Source: Dyadobacter frigoris (lineage in GTDB: Bacteria > Bacteroidota > Bacteroidia > Cytophagales > Spirosomataceae). Taken from it: a stretch of DNA of 64,000 nucleotides. The stretch covers positions 257,005 to 321,004 of the forward strand of contig NZ_SZVO01000002.1 in the NCBI RefSeq assembly GCF_005280585.1. Direction: 5' to 3'. Of the stretch, positions 28,674 through 38,730 are shown one piece after another; the first letter of the stretch is position 1, and every line of letters begins with the position of its first letter. Both the position numbers and the translations under genes were made by a program. The notes below the pieces were generated by a model that saw only the letters and a program-made list of their open reading frames with translations, made no database searches and was not told where the DNA came from.

Positions 28674-29756
28674 ATGTCGAATATGACTAATCAAGTTTCT
28701 GAGGAACAAATTTCACCGAGGGAAGTTATATTAAAGGTTGTTGCAGCAAAAAATGCGTTACTAAAAAGCTGGAAAGCATTTTTGTTACTCATTGCGCTGG
28801 GTTTTGGAATAGGATATGCTATGGATGTGTATCTTATCAAACCAAATTCTTATGAGGCAACTATTGTATTTAATATGGGCGGCAGTACCCAGGGCAATGA
28901 TATGGGAAACCTTGCCGGGCTTTTTGGAATGAGTTCTGCAACAGATGCCAATATTTTTACAGGAGAAAACTTTTTCTATTTTGTAGAATCACGCCCGGTT
29001 ATCGAAAGAGCATTGCTGAAAAATGTAGTTGTGCACGGAAAACCTATGATTTTGGCAAACTTTGTGATTGATTCCAGCGGAATTAAGGAGGATGAATGGA
29101 AAGACCGCGAGACACTTCATAATTTCCGGTTTACGCAAACGAATCCGGATTCTATTAGCATGGACGCCCGGGTTGTATTGAATGAGCTGGTTATAAAATT
29201 AAAATCACTTACCGATATTGCAACTTTGGAGCGGAAGTCATCATTTATTGCACTTACGGCAACGATCCAAAATGAGACTTTGGCAGCTTTATGGGCAAAA
29301 ACGCTTTTGAAAACAGTAGAGGAAGTTTATACAGAAAAACAGACAAAGAAATCACGTAATACATTAACATTGCTTCAAAGACGTGCGGATTCACTTGCTA
29401 TTATGCTGGGCAAAACCGAACATAAACTGGCAAAAGAATTGGATTATAGCACGCAGCTGATTGTTCCCGAGGCGAAAATTTCTGTAAACAAACTGGAAAG
29501 AAACACAAGTTTCTTACAGCAGCTTTATTACGAAGCTATGGGGAATGCAGAAAAAATGCGTGTATCTCTTGTTCGTGAAGCACCACTTTTCACAATGATT
29601 GAAGATGTAAAAGTGCCTTTGGACCTTAAATCGGAAAGCAAAAGAAGAGCAAAAATCGGGGCATTGGTTGGCCTGATGCTCGCACTGATTTATGTATACG
29701 TAAAAAGCGTTTACACCGCCATTATAGAAGACACCACACCATTGCCTAAAGCATAA
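28674..29756 (+). CDS. Wzz/chain-length-determinant-like protein
   Basis: Inner-membrane polysaccharide co-polymerase type protein, 360 aa. It has two membrane helices: AFLLLIALGFGIGYAMDVYL near residues 38-58 and IGALVGLMLALIYVYVKSVY near 325-345. The periplasmic part between them has a coiled-coil region (TLLQRRADSLAIMLGKTEHKLAKELD). The Wzz signature at the second helix (VPLDLKSESKRR) is kept. No cytoplasmic tyrosine kinase domain is attached. It probably sets glycan length or links the exporter to the inner membrane. It lies 11 bp after the SLBB gene and 3 bp before the ABC permease gene. Confidence 0.85.
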   Translation: MSNMTNQVSEEQISPREVILKVVAAKNALLKSWKAFLLLIALGFGIGYAMDVYLIKPNSYEATIVFNMGGSTQGNDMGNLAGLFGMSSATDANIFTGENFFYFVESRPVIERALLKNVVVHGKPMILANFVIDSSGIKEDEWKDRETLHNFRFTQTNPDSISMDARVVLNELVIKLKSLTDIATLERKSSFIALTATIQNETLAALWAKTLLKTVEEVYTEKQTKKSRNTLTLLQRRADSLAIMLGKTEHKLAKELDYSTQLIVPEAKISVNKLERNTSFLQQLYYEAMGNAEKMRVSLVREAPLFTMIEDVKVPLDLKSESKRRAKIGALVGLMLALIYVYVKSVYTAIIEDTTPLPKA

Positions 29757-29759
29757 ATA

Positions 29760-30587
29760 ATGCAGCATACGACTACGATTAAAGCCGGAGGATCAGAAAA
29801 AGATTACTGGAAGGATTTATGGAGAAATAAACAATTGCTATTAATTCTCTCCAAAAGAGATATATCAGTTCGCTATAAACAAACACTTTTAGGAGTGGCA
29901 TGGAGCGTTTTACGCCCCATCATGACAATGACGGTTATGGTCTTTGTTTTTAGTTATGTGGCAAAATTAAAAGGTGATGTAGGAATACCTTATCCATTAA
30001 TGGTATTATGCGGAATTACAATCTGGACTTTTTTTGCCAATACATTTTCCCAGATTAGCAGCAGTATACTTATTAATTCCAACCTTGTTTCCAAAGTATA
30101 TTTTCCAAGGCTGCTGATGCCGCTTAGTTCGGTGGCCGTTGGGTTTGTCGATTTTCTGATATCACTCGGAATTTTCCTTATTCTAACGGTATTTTTTCAC
30201 CACCCGCTTAGCTGGAATATTGTTTATCTGCCCGCATTTTTGTTATTGGCCTTTATTACTTCAATGGGTTTCGGCCTTTTCTTTGCCGTTTTAAATGTGC
30301 GTTTCAGAGATATCGGACAATTAATTCCATTTATCGTTCAGGTTGGCTTTTATATTTGTCCTATTGCGTACAGCAGCAGGCTTGCACAGGGTACCTGGTA
30401 CGAGAAATATTATAATTTAAACCCAATGGTTGGGATTATTGATGGTTTTAAATGGTGCTTATTAGGAGACAAAGCTTATTTTAATCCGAATAGTGTGTAC
30501 TCCACGGCAATAATCTCGGTTGTTATTCTGATATTATCCTTAATTTACTTCCGTAAAAAGGAAAATACCTTCGTTGATCATATTTAG
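29760..30587 (+). CDS. wzm: ABC-2 type polysaccharide export permease (Wzm-like)
   Basis: Integral membrane subunit of an ABC exporter for O-antigen or capsule-type glycan. It has six hydrophobic helices in 275 aa and the family features LILSKRDISVRYKQTLLGVAWSVLRPI at the N-terminus, MVFVFSYVAKLKGD, and the cytoplasmic loop NVRFRDIGQLIPFIVQVGFYICPIAY. It is the usual length for Wzm. The ATPase gene follows after 18 bp, so both subunits are made from one transcript. Confidence 0.92.
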   Translation: MQHTTTIKAGGSEKDYWKDLWRNKQLLLILSKRDISVRYKQTLLGVAWSVLRPIMTMTVMVFVFSYVAKLKGDVGIPYPLMVLCGITIWTFFANTFSQISSSILINSNLVSKVYFPRLLMPLSSVAVGFVDFLISLGIFLILTVFFHHPLSWNIVYLPAFLLLAFITSMGFGLFFAVLNVRFRDIGQLIPFIVQVGFYICPIAYSSRLAQGTWYEKYYNLNPMVGIIDGFKWCLLGDKAYFNPNSVYSTAIISVVILILSLIYFRKKENTFVDHI

Positions 30588-30605
30588 AACCTGTTACTTT
30601 TGGCC

Positions 30606-31871
30606 ATGTCTGTAATCACAGCTGAAAATATCAGCAAAAAATATATTATTGACCACAAGCAAAAAAGCAGTGGTCCGTCAACCTTTCGTGACATTTTCAG
30701 CGAATCGTTTGACAAAATGTTTTCATCCAAAAAGAAAAGTCAGTCTCATTTTGATGAAAAAGAAGAATTCTGGGCATTAAAAGACGTCAACTTCACAATC
30801 GATCAGGGTGACCGGATTGGAATTGTTGGGCATAACGGAGCCGGAAAATCTACGCTCCTGAAAATCCTTAGCCGTATTACAGAGCCCAGTACCGGACAAA
30901 TCACCATTGATGGCCGCGTTGCAAGTTTACTCGAAGTAGGAACAGGTTTTCATCCTGAACTTACGGGCCGCGAAAATATTTATCTGAACGGTGCTATTCT
31001 TGGAATGGCAAAAAGTGAAATCAGACAATCTTTTGATGCAATCGTTGATTTTGCAGGTGTTGAAAAATTTCTCGATACTCCTGTAAAACGTTATTCTTCC
31101 GGAATGTACGTGCGACTTGGATTTGCAATCGCCGCACATTTAAATCCGGAAATATTGATCGTTGATGAAGTGCTTGCCGTTGGTGATACCGAATTTCAGA
31201 AAAAATGTCTTGGTAAAATGCGCGACGTTTCTGAAAGCGGCAGAACACTTTTATTTGTAAGTCATAACCTTACTGCCATACAGGCACTTTGTAACAAGTC
31301 TTTCTACTTCGAAAAAGGAAAACTGATTGATCAGGGCGAGACAACGCATATTGTTACAAACTACCTAAGCAAAGTATCACACAAAACATTGGAACGTCAT
31401 TGGGATGATGTTAATGATGCTCCGGGTAATGATCAGGTGCGCATAAAAAGTTTCCGCCTTCTTGCCGAGTACCAGGACAACCTGATGCATATTGATGTGC
31501 GCACGCCAATGAATTTCCAATTTGAATTTTGGAATATGGAGGAAGGTGCTAATCTGAATTTAAGTATGCACCTTTACACCTTTACCGGCGAATGCATATT
31601 TAACGTAGGAACAACATCACAGCAATTTGGCAAAGGACTTGTTACAGGTACCTGCGAAATTCCTGGTCACTTTTTGAATGACGGTTCTTATGTAGTTTCC
31701 ATGATGATAGTAAAAGATACAAGTACTGTACTTTACAACATGGAAGAAGCGCTGATTTTTGACATAGAAGATTACCGTGAAAACGTAACCTGGTATGGCA
31801 AATGGCCTGGGTACATCCGCCCGAATCTTAATTTTTCTATTCGTCAAACTGAACATATAGTGAATGATTAA
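30606..31871 (+). CDS. wzt: ABC transporter ATP-binding protein with Wzt-type C-terminal domain
   Basis: ATPase of the glycan exporter, 421 aa. The Walker A is GHNGAGKS (75-82), the signature YSSGM (164-168), the Walker B ILIVDE (184-189). The C-terminal 150 residues form a beta-sandwich like the Wzt carbohydrate-binding domain (FQFEFWNMEEGANLNLSMHLY, GTCEIPGHFLNDGSYVV), which in E. coli O9a/O8 recognises the glycan end. ATG at 30606 is chosen over a TTG at 30600. It overlaps the aminotransferase gene by 8 bp. The C-terminal domain implies that a specific terminal structure of the glycan is read before export. Confidence 0.92.
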   Translation: MSVITAENISKKYIIDHKQKSSGPSTFRDIFSESFDKMFSSKKKSQSHFDEKEEFWALKDVNFTIDQGDRIGIVGHNGAGKSTLLKILSRITEPSTGQITIDGRVASLLEVGTGFHPELTGRENIYLNGAILGMAKSEIRQSFDAIVDFAGVEKFLDTPVKRYSSGMYVRLGFAIAAHLNPEILIVDEVLAVGDTEFQKKCLGKMRDVSESGRTLLFVSHNLTAIQALCNKSFYFEKGKLIDQGETTHIVTNYLSKVSHKTLERHWDDVNDAPGNDQVRIKSFRLLAEYQDNLMHIDVRTPMNFQFEFWNMEEGANLNLSMHLYTFTGECIFNVGTTSQQFGKGLVTGTCEIPGHFLNDGSYVVSMMIVKDTSTVLYNMEEALIFDIEDYRENVTWYGKWPGYIRPNLNFSIRQTEHIVND

Positions 31872-32946
31872 CGTCACTAAGGCATATTTACCGGATCAGG
31901 AGCAGTACATTAAATACGTTCGTGAAATTTGGGACCGTGGATACCTGACCAACAATGGTCCGTTGGTTCAGGAACTTGAAGCCAAACTGAAAGAATATCT
32001 CAACGTAGATTATCTCTATTTTTGTGGTAACGGCACCATTGTGCTTCAAATTGCCATGAAAGCTTTGGAAATAAAAGGAGAAGTGATCACCACACCTTTT
32101 TCCTATTGCGCCACTTCCAATGTTATTCTTTGGGAAAACTGTTCACCTGTATTTGTGGACATTGACCCGGAAACTTTCAACATCAATGCGGATTTAATCG
32201 AAGCTTCGATCACACCCGAAACTTCGGCCATCCTGGCAACGCATGTATATGGAAATCCATGTGATGTTGAAAAAATCGAAGCCATTGCCAAAAAACACAA
32301 TCTGAAAGTAATTTACGACGGAGCACATGCTTTTGGCGTAACTTATAAAGGCCGTTCACTTTTTTCTTACGGTGATCTAAGCACATGCAGCTTCCACGCT
32401 ACCAAGGTTTTTCATACCATTGAAGGTGGAGCTTTAATTTCAAATCATCCTGAACTTGATAAGGAGTTACACCTGCTTCGTGCTTTTGGCCACAAGGGAG
32501 ATGAAGAATATTATTTTGCGGGAATAAACGGCAAAAATTCAGAATTCCATGCAGCCATGGGTTTGTGTAATCTGCCAAATGTTCCGGATATCATCGCTGC
32601 CAGAAAAGAAATCTTTGACTGGTACGACAGTTTCCTTAACTGGGATATTTTGTCAAAACCAAAAATCAGTCCTGATATTGAATACAATTATGCTTACTAC
32701 CCTGTTGTTTTCCCATCAGAAAAAATCCTGAGAAAAGTACAGGCGGCTCTGGCAGCCGAAGATATAATACCAAGAAGATACTTTTACCCATCGCTGAATA
32801 CTTTGGCTTTTATGCCAAAAAATATACCTTGCCCGGTTTCGGAGGATATGTCCGAAAGAGTGCTAAGTTTGCCGCTTTATGTCGGCCTGCCTCTTCCGGA
32901 CGTAGAGCGAATCAGTAAAATTATCAACGATCACATATCTCCATAG
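31864..32946 (+). CDS. DegT/DnrJ/EryC1-type sugar aminotransferase
   Basis: PLP enzyme expected to transfer an amino group to a nucleotide-linked keto-sugar in the cytoplasm. Fold-type I hallmarks are visible: GNGTIVLQIAMKALEI at the cofactor phosphate, DGAHAFGVTYKGRSLFSYGDLSTCSFHATK with the Schiff-base Lys at K181, and EGGALIS after it. Length 360 aa is typical. With the NeuD-like acyltransferase and WbqC protein downstream, it suggests that an N-acylated amino sugar is part of the glycan. The 4,6-dehydratase that would supply the keto-sugar is not in the window. Confidence 0.9.
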   Translation: MINVTKAYLPDQEQYIKYVREIWDRGYLTNNGPLVQELEAKLKEYLNVDYLYFCGNGTIVLQIAMKALEIKGEVITTPFSYCATSNVILWENCSPVFVDIDPETFNINADLIEASITPETSAILATHVYGNPCDVEKIEAIAKKHNLKVIYDGAHAFGVTYKGRSLFSYGDLSTCSFHATKVFHTIEGGALISNHPELDKELHLLRAFGHKGDEEYYFAGINGKNSEFHAAMGLCNLPNVPDIIAARKEIFDWYDSFLNWDILSKPKISPDIEYNYAYYPVVFPSEKILRKVQAALAAEDIIPRRYFYPSLNTLAFMPKNIPCPVSEDMSERVLSLPLYVGLPLPDVERISKIINDHISP

Positions 32947-32950
32947 TCTC

Positions 32951-35008
32951 ATGGCTATTCTTTATCTGCTTTCTTTTTTTCTGTTTATATATAGTGTTGG
33001 TTATACTTCAAAGAAAATAGCCCAACCATCGCTGACCGAATGGCTTATCACATCATTTATTCTTTTTGTCGGAAGCATAATCCCAACCGGGTTTGTGCTT
33101 TCAGCATTGAATCTTACAGCAAACGTTCCTGCATGGATTGCAGGTAATTTCATTACAATTGGTCTGCATTTTGCACTTTGGACAAAGCTTCTTCCAAATA
33201 AACCGGTATTTTCTGTACGTGCCATAATCAGCAACCGGCTTAGTACTTTTAAATTGTGGGCCAGAGAGTTATCACCATATCTGAAATTTATTTTTGTGAT
33301 GATGTTCGGTACGCTTGCCATCATCGGAATCACAAATCTGATACTCGTACTTTTTACTGTTCCAAATGAGTGGGATAGCATGACCGGGCATTTGAACCGG
33401 GCAGTTCGTTACATTCAGCGCGGAACAATGGAACATTTCGGAGGTACGAACTGGAATATGGATACTTATCCGAAAAGTGTTACCGCGATCCAGATATATT
33501 CCTACCTGATTACGGGAAAAGTTGAAAATGCTTTCAAACTGATTCATCACTTATCTTTCTGGATAACGCTTATTTCTATTTTCGGGATAGCGCAAAGAAT
33601 TGGCAGAAATCTTTCTGCAAGTTTTTTCTGTGCATTGGCTTACAGCATGTTCCTGAATTTCCTGATGCAGGCCGTAACAACAGAAACCGATATTGTTTTA
33701 ACAGCCTATCTGAGCTGTCTGCTTTATTTCATTTTTACATTTTACAATACCCGGGATAATAGATATCTGTATCTCGCGGGTATGGCATTTGGTATTGTAT
33801 TTGGGCATAAAATCACCTTTGCATTCCTTCTCCCGTCTGTTTTTGTGATAATGATTTATGCTGTTTTCATTTCACCAAACCTAAAAGTCTTTTTTGACAG
33901 GTTTATAAAATTGGCAATTGCCATATTTCTGGCAGTTTTAATTTATACTTTACCTACGGGTTATGTGAAAAATATCCAGGTTTTCGGACATCCTATCGGG
34001 CCTCCTACTGCATTGAAACACCAGTCTGTTGAACGCTTTGGAACGGTGCGAAATCTCTTAAAACAAGGTACGCGAAATGTTTTTCGTTACAGTTACGAAT
34101 TTTTCAATCTGGATGGAATACGGAATGCGCAATGGGGATATGATTTGAATACCCAAATCCGGAAACCGATTGTTGTTTTGGAAGATAAAATGCACTTGCG
34201 TCTGGATGAAGAAACGACCTATGCAATTGTTCCATTTTCATTCCAAAGACATTTTGATAATTATAATGCAAATCCGTATTGGGGCGTTTTTGGCTTTGCT
34301 TTAATTCTGCCTTTGTTGCTCTTGGTTTTTTTAAGAATATTCTCATCCAGAGTTCACTGGTTTCTTGCACTGGCTTTCGTTCTTGATTTTATCGCCATAT
34401 CCTATTCTGCCGTTTATGATCCGTTTAAGGGAAGATATTTTATAGAACCTGGCTTATTCGGTGTTTTATTTCTGCTTCTTTTATTTTCAAATCATCGCTT
34501 GTCTATTATAAAACCAAGACGCAGAATCTGGAAAGGTTATGTATTAATGGTCGTTTTATTGGCATGTACATCCGCGATTATGGCCGTTTATCTGAATATC
34601 CGGTGCCTTCCATTTCCCGCTTATGGGGCGGGATCCGCTTTGAAAATGGATCGTATCAAATACCAGACCTTTGCGCGTCCGGATATTACAAAGGCTTATG
34701 AAACTTACGACTCCATTGTTCCTCAGGATGCCGTTGTGGCACTTGCTACGATCAATGATGACTTTGAATATCCTCTGTATGGAGCAAAATTAAGCCGCAG
34801 GTTAATTTCAATAAATCCGTTTGAAAAAGGCTTACAGACTATTCCAAAGGACGCGGATTATCTGTTTTATGACAGAAGTGTCGTGAATGATACCAGCAGA
34901 ATAAAAGCATTGCCGACCGATTTAAGATTGGGAAGTGACACGATTTCAGCAAAATACCGTGGTTTGGCTGTTAAAGGAGAGGACTATTACCTCAGAAAGC
35001 TGAAATAA
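32951..35008 (+). CDS. Multi-spanning membrane protein, GT39/ArnT-like
   Basis: Polytopic membrane protein of 685 aa with about 12 hydrophobic helices. The pattern resembles GT-C glycosyltransferases of the dolichyl/undecaprenyl-phosphate mannosyltransferase type: after the second helix comes a periplasmic loop with DSMTGHLNRAVRYIQRGTMEHF, which holds the acidic residue expected at the GT-C catalytic loop, followed by TYPKSVTAIQIYSYL. The C-terminal soluble part (about 560-685) is periplasmic. It would transfer a sugar from a lipid carrier on the periplasmic side; donor and acceptor are unknown. It starts 4 bp after the aminotransferase. Confidence 0.75.
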   Translation: MAILYLLSFFLFIYSVGYTSKKIAQPSLTEWLITSFILFVGSIIPTGFVLSALNLTANVPAWIAGNFITIGLHFALWTKLLPNKPVFSVRAIISNRLSTFKLWARELSPYLKFIFVMMFGTLAIIGITNLILVLFTVPNEWDSMTGHLNRAVRYIQRGTMEHFGGTNWNMDTYPKSVTAIQIYSYLITGKVENAFKLIHHLSFWITLISIFGIAQRIGRNLSASFFCALAYSMFLNFLMQAVTTETDIVLTAYLSCLLYFIFTFYNTRDNRYLYLAGMAFGIVFGHKITFAFLLPSVFVIMIYAVFISPNLKVFFDRFIKLAIAIFLAVLIYTLPTGYVKNIQVFGHPIGPPTALKHQSVERFGTVRNLLKQGTRNVFRYSYEFFNLDGIRNAQWGYDLNTQIRKPIVVLEDKMHLRLDEETTYAIVPFSFQRHFDNYNANPYWGVFGFALILPLLLLVFLRIFSSRVHWFLALAFVLDFIAISYSAVYDPFKGRYFIEPGLFGVLFLLLLFSNHRLSIIKPRRRIWKGYVLMVVLLACTSAIMAVYLNIRCLPFPAYGAGSALKMDRIKYQTFARPDITKAYETYDSIVPQDAVVALATINDDFEYPLYGAKLSRRLISINPFEKGLQTIPKDADYLFYDRSVVNDTSRIKALPTDLRLGSDTISAKYRGLAVKGEDYYLRKLK

Positions 35009-35109
35009 TTCGCACCGTTAAATATGTTTTTCCGGTAAATCGGAGAATCATTTTATTGATATAAAAGCATAACACAGCACACTTTTTATTATCCATTAAA
35101 AAAAATTCC

Positions 35110-35808
35110 ATGACCATTGCCATCATGCAGCCTTACATATTCCCATATATCGGGTATTTTCAGCTGATTAATGCTGTTGATAAGTTTGTAATATATGACG
35201 ATGTGAATTTTATAAACAAGGGCTGGATCAACAGAAACAACATTCTGGTTTCTGGTCAGGCACACCTTTTTACTATTCCGCTAAAAGATGCCAGCCAGAA
35301 TAAGCTAATCAACGAAGTTGAGCTGGCTATTAATGATCCATGGAAAAAAAAGTTTCTTAAGACTGTTCAGCAATCCTATCAGAAAGCGCCCAATTATCAA
35401 AAGGTTTTTCTTATGATTGAAGAAATCGTAAATTTCGGAGCAGAAACGATATCAGAATTTACATTACATGCTTTACAGAAAGTCTGTGCATATATGGAAA
35501 TAACGACAGAAATTGTTCCGTCCTCATCCATTTATAAAAACACAGATCTAAAGGCCCAGCATCGGATACTGGATATTTGCAAACAGGAAAAAGCCAACCA
35601 CTACATCAACCCGATTGGCGGAATGGAACTGTACGAAAAAAATAAATTTGAAAAAGAGGATATTAAGCTGAATTTTATCAAAAGTACTGCCAGTGCCTAT
35701 CCTCAATTTAAAAATGCTTTCGTACCTTGGCTATCCATTATAGACATACTAATGTTTAACGATGCCGAAAGTATCGGTGAACTTCTTAAAGAATTCGAAC
35801 TTATATAA
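35110..35808 (+). CDS. WbqC-like family protein
   Basis: WbqC family (232 aa), found in O-antigen and amino-sugar clusters; the reaction is not settled, though acyl or amino-acid attachment has been proposed. The family N-terminus IAIMQPYIFPYIGYFQLINAVDKFVIYDDVNFINKGWINRN is complete, and the middle holds IVPSSSIYKNTDLKAQHRILDICKQ and the end NPIGGMELY. It follows a 101-bp gap after the membrane transferase, the largest gap in the front half of the locus, and is 2 bp before the NeuD-like gene, with which it is likely coupled. Confidence 0.88.
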   Translation: MTIAIMQPYIFPYIGYFQLINAVDKFVIYDDVNFINKGWINRNNILVSGQAHLFTIPLKDASQNKLINEVELAINDPWKKKFLKTVQQSYQKAPNYQKVFLMIEEIVNFGAETISEFTLHALQKVCAYMEITTEIVPSSSIYKNTDLKAQHRILDICKQEKANHYINPIGGMELYEKNKFEKEDIKLNFIKSTASAYPQFKNAFVPWLSIIDILMFNDAESIGELLKEFELI

Positions 35809-35810
35809 GA

Positions 35811-36470
35811 ATGGCAAAGGTTATTATTTTTGGAGTTCTGGATACAGCGGAATTGGCGCATTATTATCTTGAACACGACTCGGAACATGAAGTAGTAGCT
35901 TTTTCAGTAAATCGGGAATATATACAGGAAGAATCATTTCGTGGCCTGCCTCTCGTTGCTTTCGAGGATGTGGAAACGATTTTCCCACCGGCTGAGTATT
36001 CATTTTTCGCGCCGATGACCGGACGGAATATGAACAGGAACCGGGAAGCGGTTTATCATCAGGTGAAAGCCAAAGGATATCAGTTTATATCATACATCAG
36101 TTCGCACGCCACAATTCTGGACAGAAAAGTAATTGGTGACAACTGCTTCATCCTGGAAGATAATACCATTCAGCCTTTTACAACTGTTGGGAATAACGTT
36201 GTCATGTGGAGTGGAAATCATATCGGCCATCATGGCCTAATCAAAGATCACGTTTTCTTTACCTCGCATGTGGTCATGTCGGGCCACTGTGTGATAGAAT
36301 CCTATTCATTTTTTGGTGTGAACAGTACAATCAGAGATTATATGACCATTGCTCAGGGAACCCTGGTTGGAATGGCGTCTGCTATTACAAAAGATACAGA
36401 AGAATGGGGGATTTATATTGGGAATCCGGCAAAAAAAGTACCTGGGAAAAAGAGTTTTGAAGCATACTAA
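35811..36470 (+). CDS. NeuD-like sugar O/N-acyltransferase (left-handed beta-helix)
   Basis: Acyltransferase of the sialic-acid O-acetyltransferase (NeuD/PglD-like) type, 219 aa. An N-terminal Rossmann-like part (KVIIFGVLDTAELAHYYL, ...HEVVAFSVNREYI) is followed by hexapeptide repeats forming a beta-helix (NCFILEDNTIQPFTTVGNNVVMWSGNHIGHHGLIKDHVFFTSHVVMSGHCVI). The catalytic His is expected in the IGHHG segment, as in PglD. It likely acetylates or acylates the amino sugar made by the aminotransferase at 31864. It is 2 bp after WbqC. Confidence 0.85.
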   Translation: MAKVIIFGVLDTAELAHYYLEHDSEHEVVAFSVNREYIQEESFRGLPLVAFEDVETIFPPAEYSFFAPMTGRNMNRNREAVYHQVKAKGYQFISYISSHATILDRKVIGDNCFILEDNTIQPFTTVGNNVVMWSGNHIGHHGLIKDHVFFTSHVVMSGHCVIESYSFFGVNSTIRDYMTIAQGTLVGMASAITKDTEEWGIYIGNPAKKVPGKKSFEAY

Positions 36471-36526
36471 GCAACCCTCCAATGCGACTTTGAGATCTGA
36501 AATTTGAGATATCAACTTATTACCGA

Positions 36527-37750
36527 ATGACCCAGAATAAAATACTATTTATAAGCCACGATGCAAACCGCGCGGGAAGTCAGTTATTACTGCTTCAGCT
36601 ATTGCGTTTGCTCAAAGAGCGACGAGTTCCAATGCATTTGCTGCTATGCAACGGCGGTGAGCTGGAAGAGGAATTTGCAGAGGTAGTGACCATAACGCGG
36701 TTATTCAATAAGGATGATATTATATCAAAACCTTTGTCAGATAAAATACTGAGAAAGATAAGACTGCATAAATTATACGAACAACACAGTGAACAAAAAA
36801 ACCGTGAACGCGTTGTCGCGGAACTCGAAAGTCAGAATATTGGATTGATTTTTGTCAATTCCATCGCCAACGCAGAGGTCTACTGCGAATCTTTAAAATT
36901 TTTGCATCATCTGCCGGTAGTCTTATTCGTTCATGAATTAGGCATGTCGGTCAAAATATATACTTTCGAAAGTCACCTTAAATTTTTACTAAAAAAGGCT
37001 GATCATCTTATTGCAGTATCCCACGCCGTTGCCAATCATTATGTCCGGGATTACGGGTTTCCAGCGGAACAGGTCAGCACATTTACATTGATTGATCACG
37101 ATCATATTGATGAGATCCTGAAAAAAGCGCAGCGTAATCTGTTAGAAAAAACATATAATATTCCACAAGATGCTGTTATCATAGGTGGTTGCGGAAATGC
37201 AGAATGGAGAAAAGGAAATGACATTTTCAACTGGATAGCACGCCGCGTTATCCAGAAAACCAGCCCTTTGCCTGTTTATTTTGTCTGGGTTGGCGCTGGT
37301 CCGCAGCATGAAATTTATGAATTGATAAAAAGTGACATTCACCTGATGGCCCTGGAAGAGCGTATTATTCTGATACCTCCTACGCCACAGGCTCTGGATT
37401 ATATCAGTCGTTTTGATGTACTGATGTTAAGTTCTCGTGAAGATCCATATCCGCTTGTTGTGTTGGAAGCCGCTTTAAATGAAACACCTGTGGTATGTTT
37501 CGAAGGTGCGGGCGGGGCACCGGAATTAATAGAGTCTGATGCCGGATTTGTAGTTCCTTACATGGATATTTCTGCCGCTTCGGAAGCGATTATAAAATTG
37601 GTCCTGGATCCCAACATGAGGGAAACTATGGGTCGTAAAGGACGTGAAAAGGTATTGGAACGCCATAACACCGACAAGAGCGTTTCAAAAATTGAAACCA
37701 TTATTCAAAAGTACTTACCTTTGCAGGTCTCTGAAAAACACAATCAATGA
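36527..37750 (+). CDS. Family 4 glycosyltransferase
   Basis: GT-B fold retaining glycosyltransferase (407 aa), cytoplasmic. The N-terminal half has the SHDANRAGSQLLLLQLLRLL segment; the C-terminal donor domain shows GGCGNAEWRKGNDIFNWIA, YFVWVGAGP and the E-x7-E motif region SSREDPYPLVVLEAALNETPVVCFEGAGGAPELI. It starts 56 bp after the NeuD-like gene and overlaps the next glycosyltransferase by 4 bp (ATGA), so it is translationally coupled. Donor sugar unknown. Confidence 0.9.
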   Translation: MTQNKILFISHDANRAGSQLLLLQLLRLLKERRVPMHLLLCNGGELEEEFAEVVTITRLFNKDDIISKPLSDKILRKIRLHKLYEQHSEQKNRERVVAELESQNIGLIFVNSIANAEVYCESLKFLHHLPVVLFVHELGMSVKIYTFESHLKFLLKKADHLIAVSHAVANHYVRDYGFPAEQVSTFTLIDHDHIDEILKKAQRNLLEKTYNIPQDAVIIGGCGNAEWRKGNDIFNWIARRVIQKTSPLPVYFVWVGAGPQHEIYELIKSDIHLMALEERIILIPPTPQALDYISRFDVLMLSSREDPYPLVVLEAALNETPVVCFEGAGGAPELIESDAGFVVPYMDISAASEAIIKLVLDPNMRETMGRKGREKVLERHNTDKSVSKIETIIQKYLPLQVSEKHNQ

Positions 37751-38730
37751 CCATTGCTTTTACAATTTGTTCAATAAATTACCTTGCACAGGCCCGTACA
37801 TTAGGGGACTCACTTGCCAGCACGAATCCGGAAATTATTTTTGTGATTGGCCTGGTTGACAATCAGGAAGGCGTAGCATTCGAAGATTCTTATCAGCCGA
37901 AATACCCGATGGTTGAGATTGATAAAATCGGGATTGAGGGATTTGATGAAATGGCGGCCCGTTATAATATTACAGAGCTTAACACTGCTGTTAAACCCTT
38001 TTACTTTACTTATTTTTTCAAACAATATCCTAAGGCTCAAAATGTGATTTATTTTGATCCTGATATTATTGTTTATCAGCCATTAACGGGACTGTTGAAT
38101 TCGTTAAAAAATCATGAAGCGGTTTTAACGCCACATATCAATACACCCATTGAAGACCGATTGACACCTAATGAATTGCATCATTTAAATACCGGAATTT
38201 ACAATTTAGGTTTTGTGGCATTCAGACGGAGTGAAGTGAATACTGAATTTATCAAGTGGTGGGAAGAAAAGCTTCGTTATGAGTGTTTGATCGATCTTTG
38301 TAACGGATTATTTGTGGATCAGAACTGGATGAATTTCCTTCCTGTTTTTGTCACAGATACACATCTTGAAAGAAATCCAGGTTATAACGCGGCTTACTGG
38401 AACCTGCATGAACGCACATTTTCACAAAAGGAAAACGTGTTTTATGTCAATGAAAATAATCCGCTGATCTTTTTCCATTACAGTGGTTATGATCCTGAAA
38501 AACCTGCTGTGTTATCAAAATACCAGAATCGGTTCCAACTTTCAGAGCGACCGGATGCAGGTCCGCTATTTGATATTTACAGAGAAAGTCTGATAAAAAA
38601 CGGAAATGCTTACTACCGTAAATTTCCTTGCGCTTATATAAAACCACCGAAAGTATTCAGATATCAGCGTGTTAGAAAACTTCTAAAAAGGCCATTTAAT
38701 TATTTAAAAGATCAGCTTGATACCATGTAA
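37747..38730 (+). CDS. GT8-like glycosyltransferase with DXD motif
   Basis: GT-A fold transferase of 327 aa. It opens with the nucleotide-binding strand IAFTICSINYLAQARTLGDSL and has a clear metal-binding DXD at D104-P-D106 (IYFDPDIIVY). Further conserved segments are NTGIYNLGFVAFRRSE and IDLCNGLFVDQNWMNF, and an acidic/aromatic C-terminus. The gene at 39508 is a paralogue that has lost the DXD. It overlaps the gene before by 4 bp and the one after by 1 bp. Confidence 0.82.
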   Translation: MTIAFTICSINYLAQARTLGDSLASTNPEIIFVIGLVDNQEGVAFEDSYQPKYPMVEIDKIGIEGFDEMAARYNITELNTAVKPFYFTYFFKQYPKAQNVIYFDPDIIVYQPLTGLLNSLKNHEAVLTPHINTPIEDRLTPNELHHLNTGIYNLGFVAFRRSEVNTEFIKWWEEKLRYECLIDLCNGLFVDQNWMNFLPVFVTDTHLERNPGYNAAYWNLHERTFSQKENVFYVNENNPLIFFHYSGYDPEKPAVLSKYQNRFQLSERPDAGPLFDIYRESLIKNGNAYYRKFPCAYIKPPKVFRYQRVRKLLKRPFNYLKDQLDTM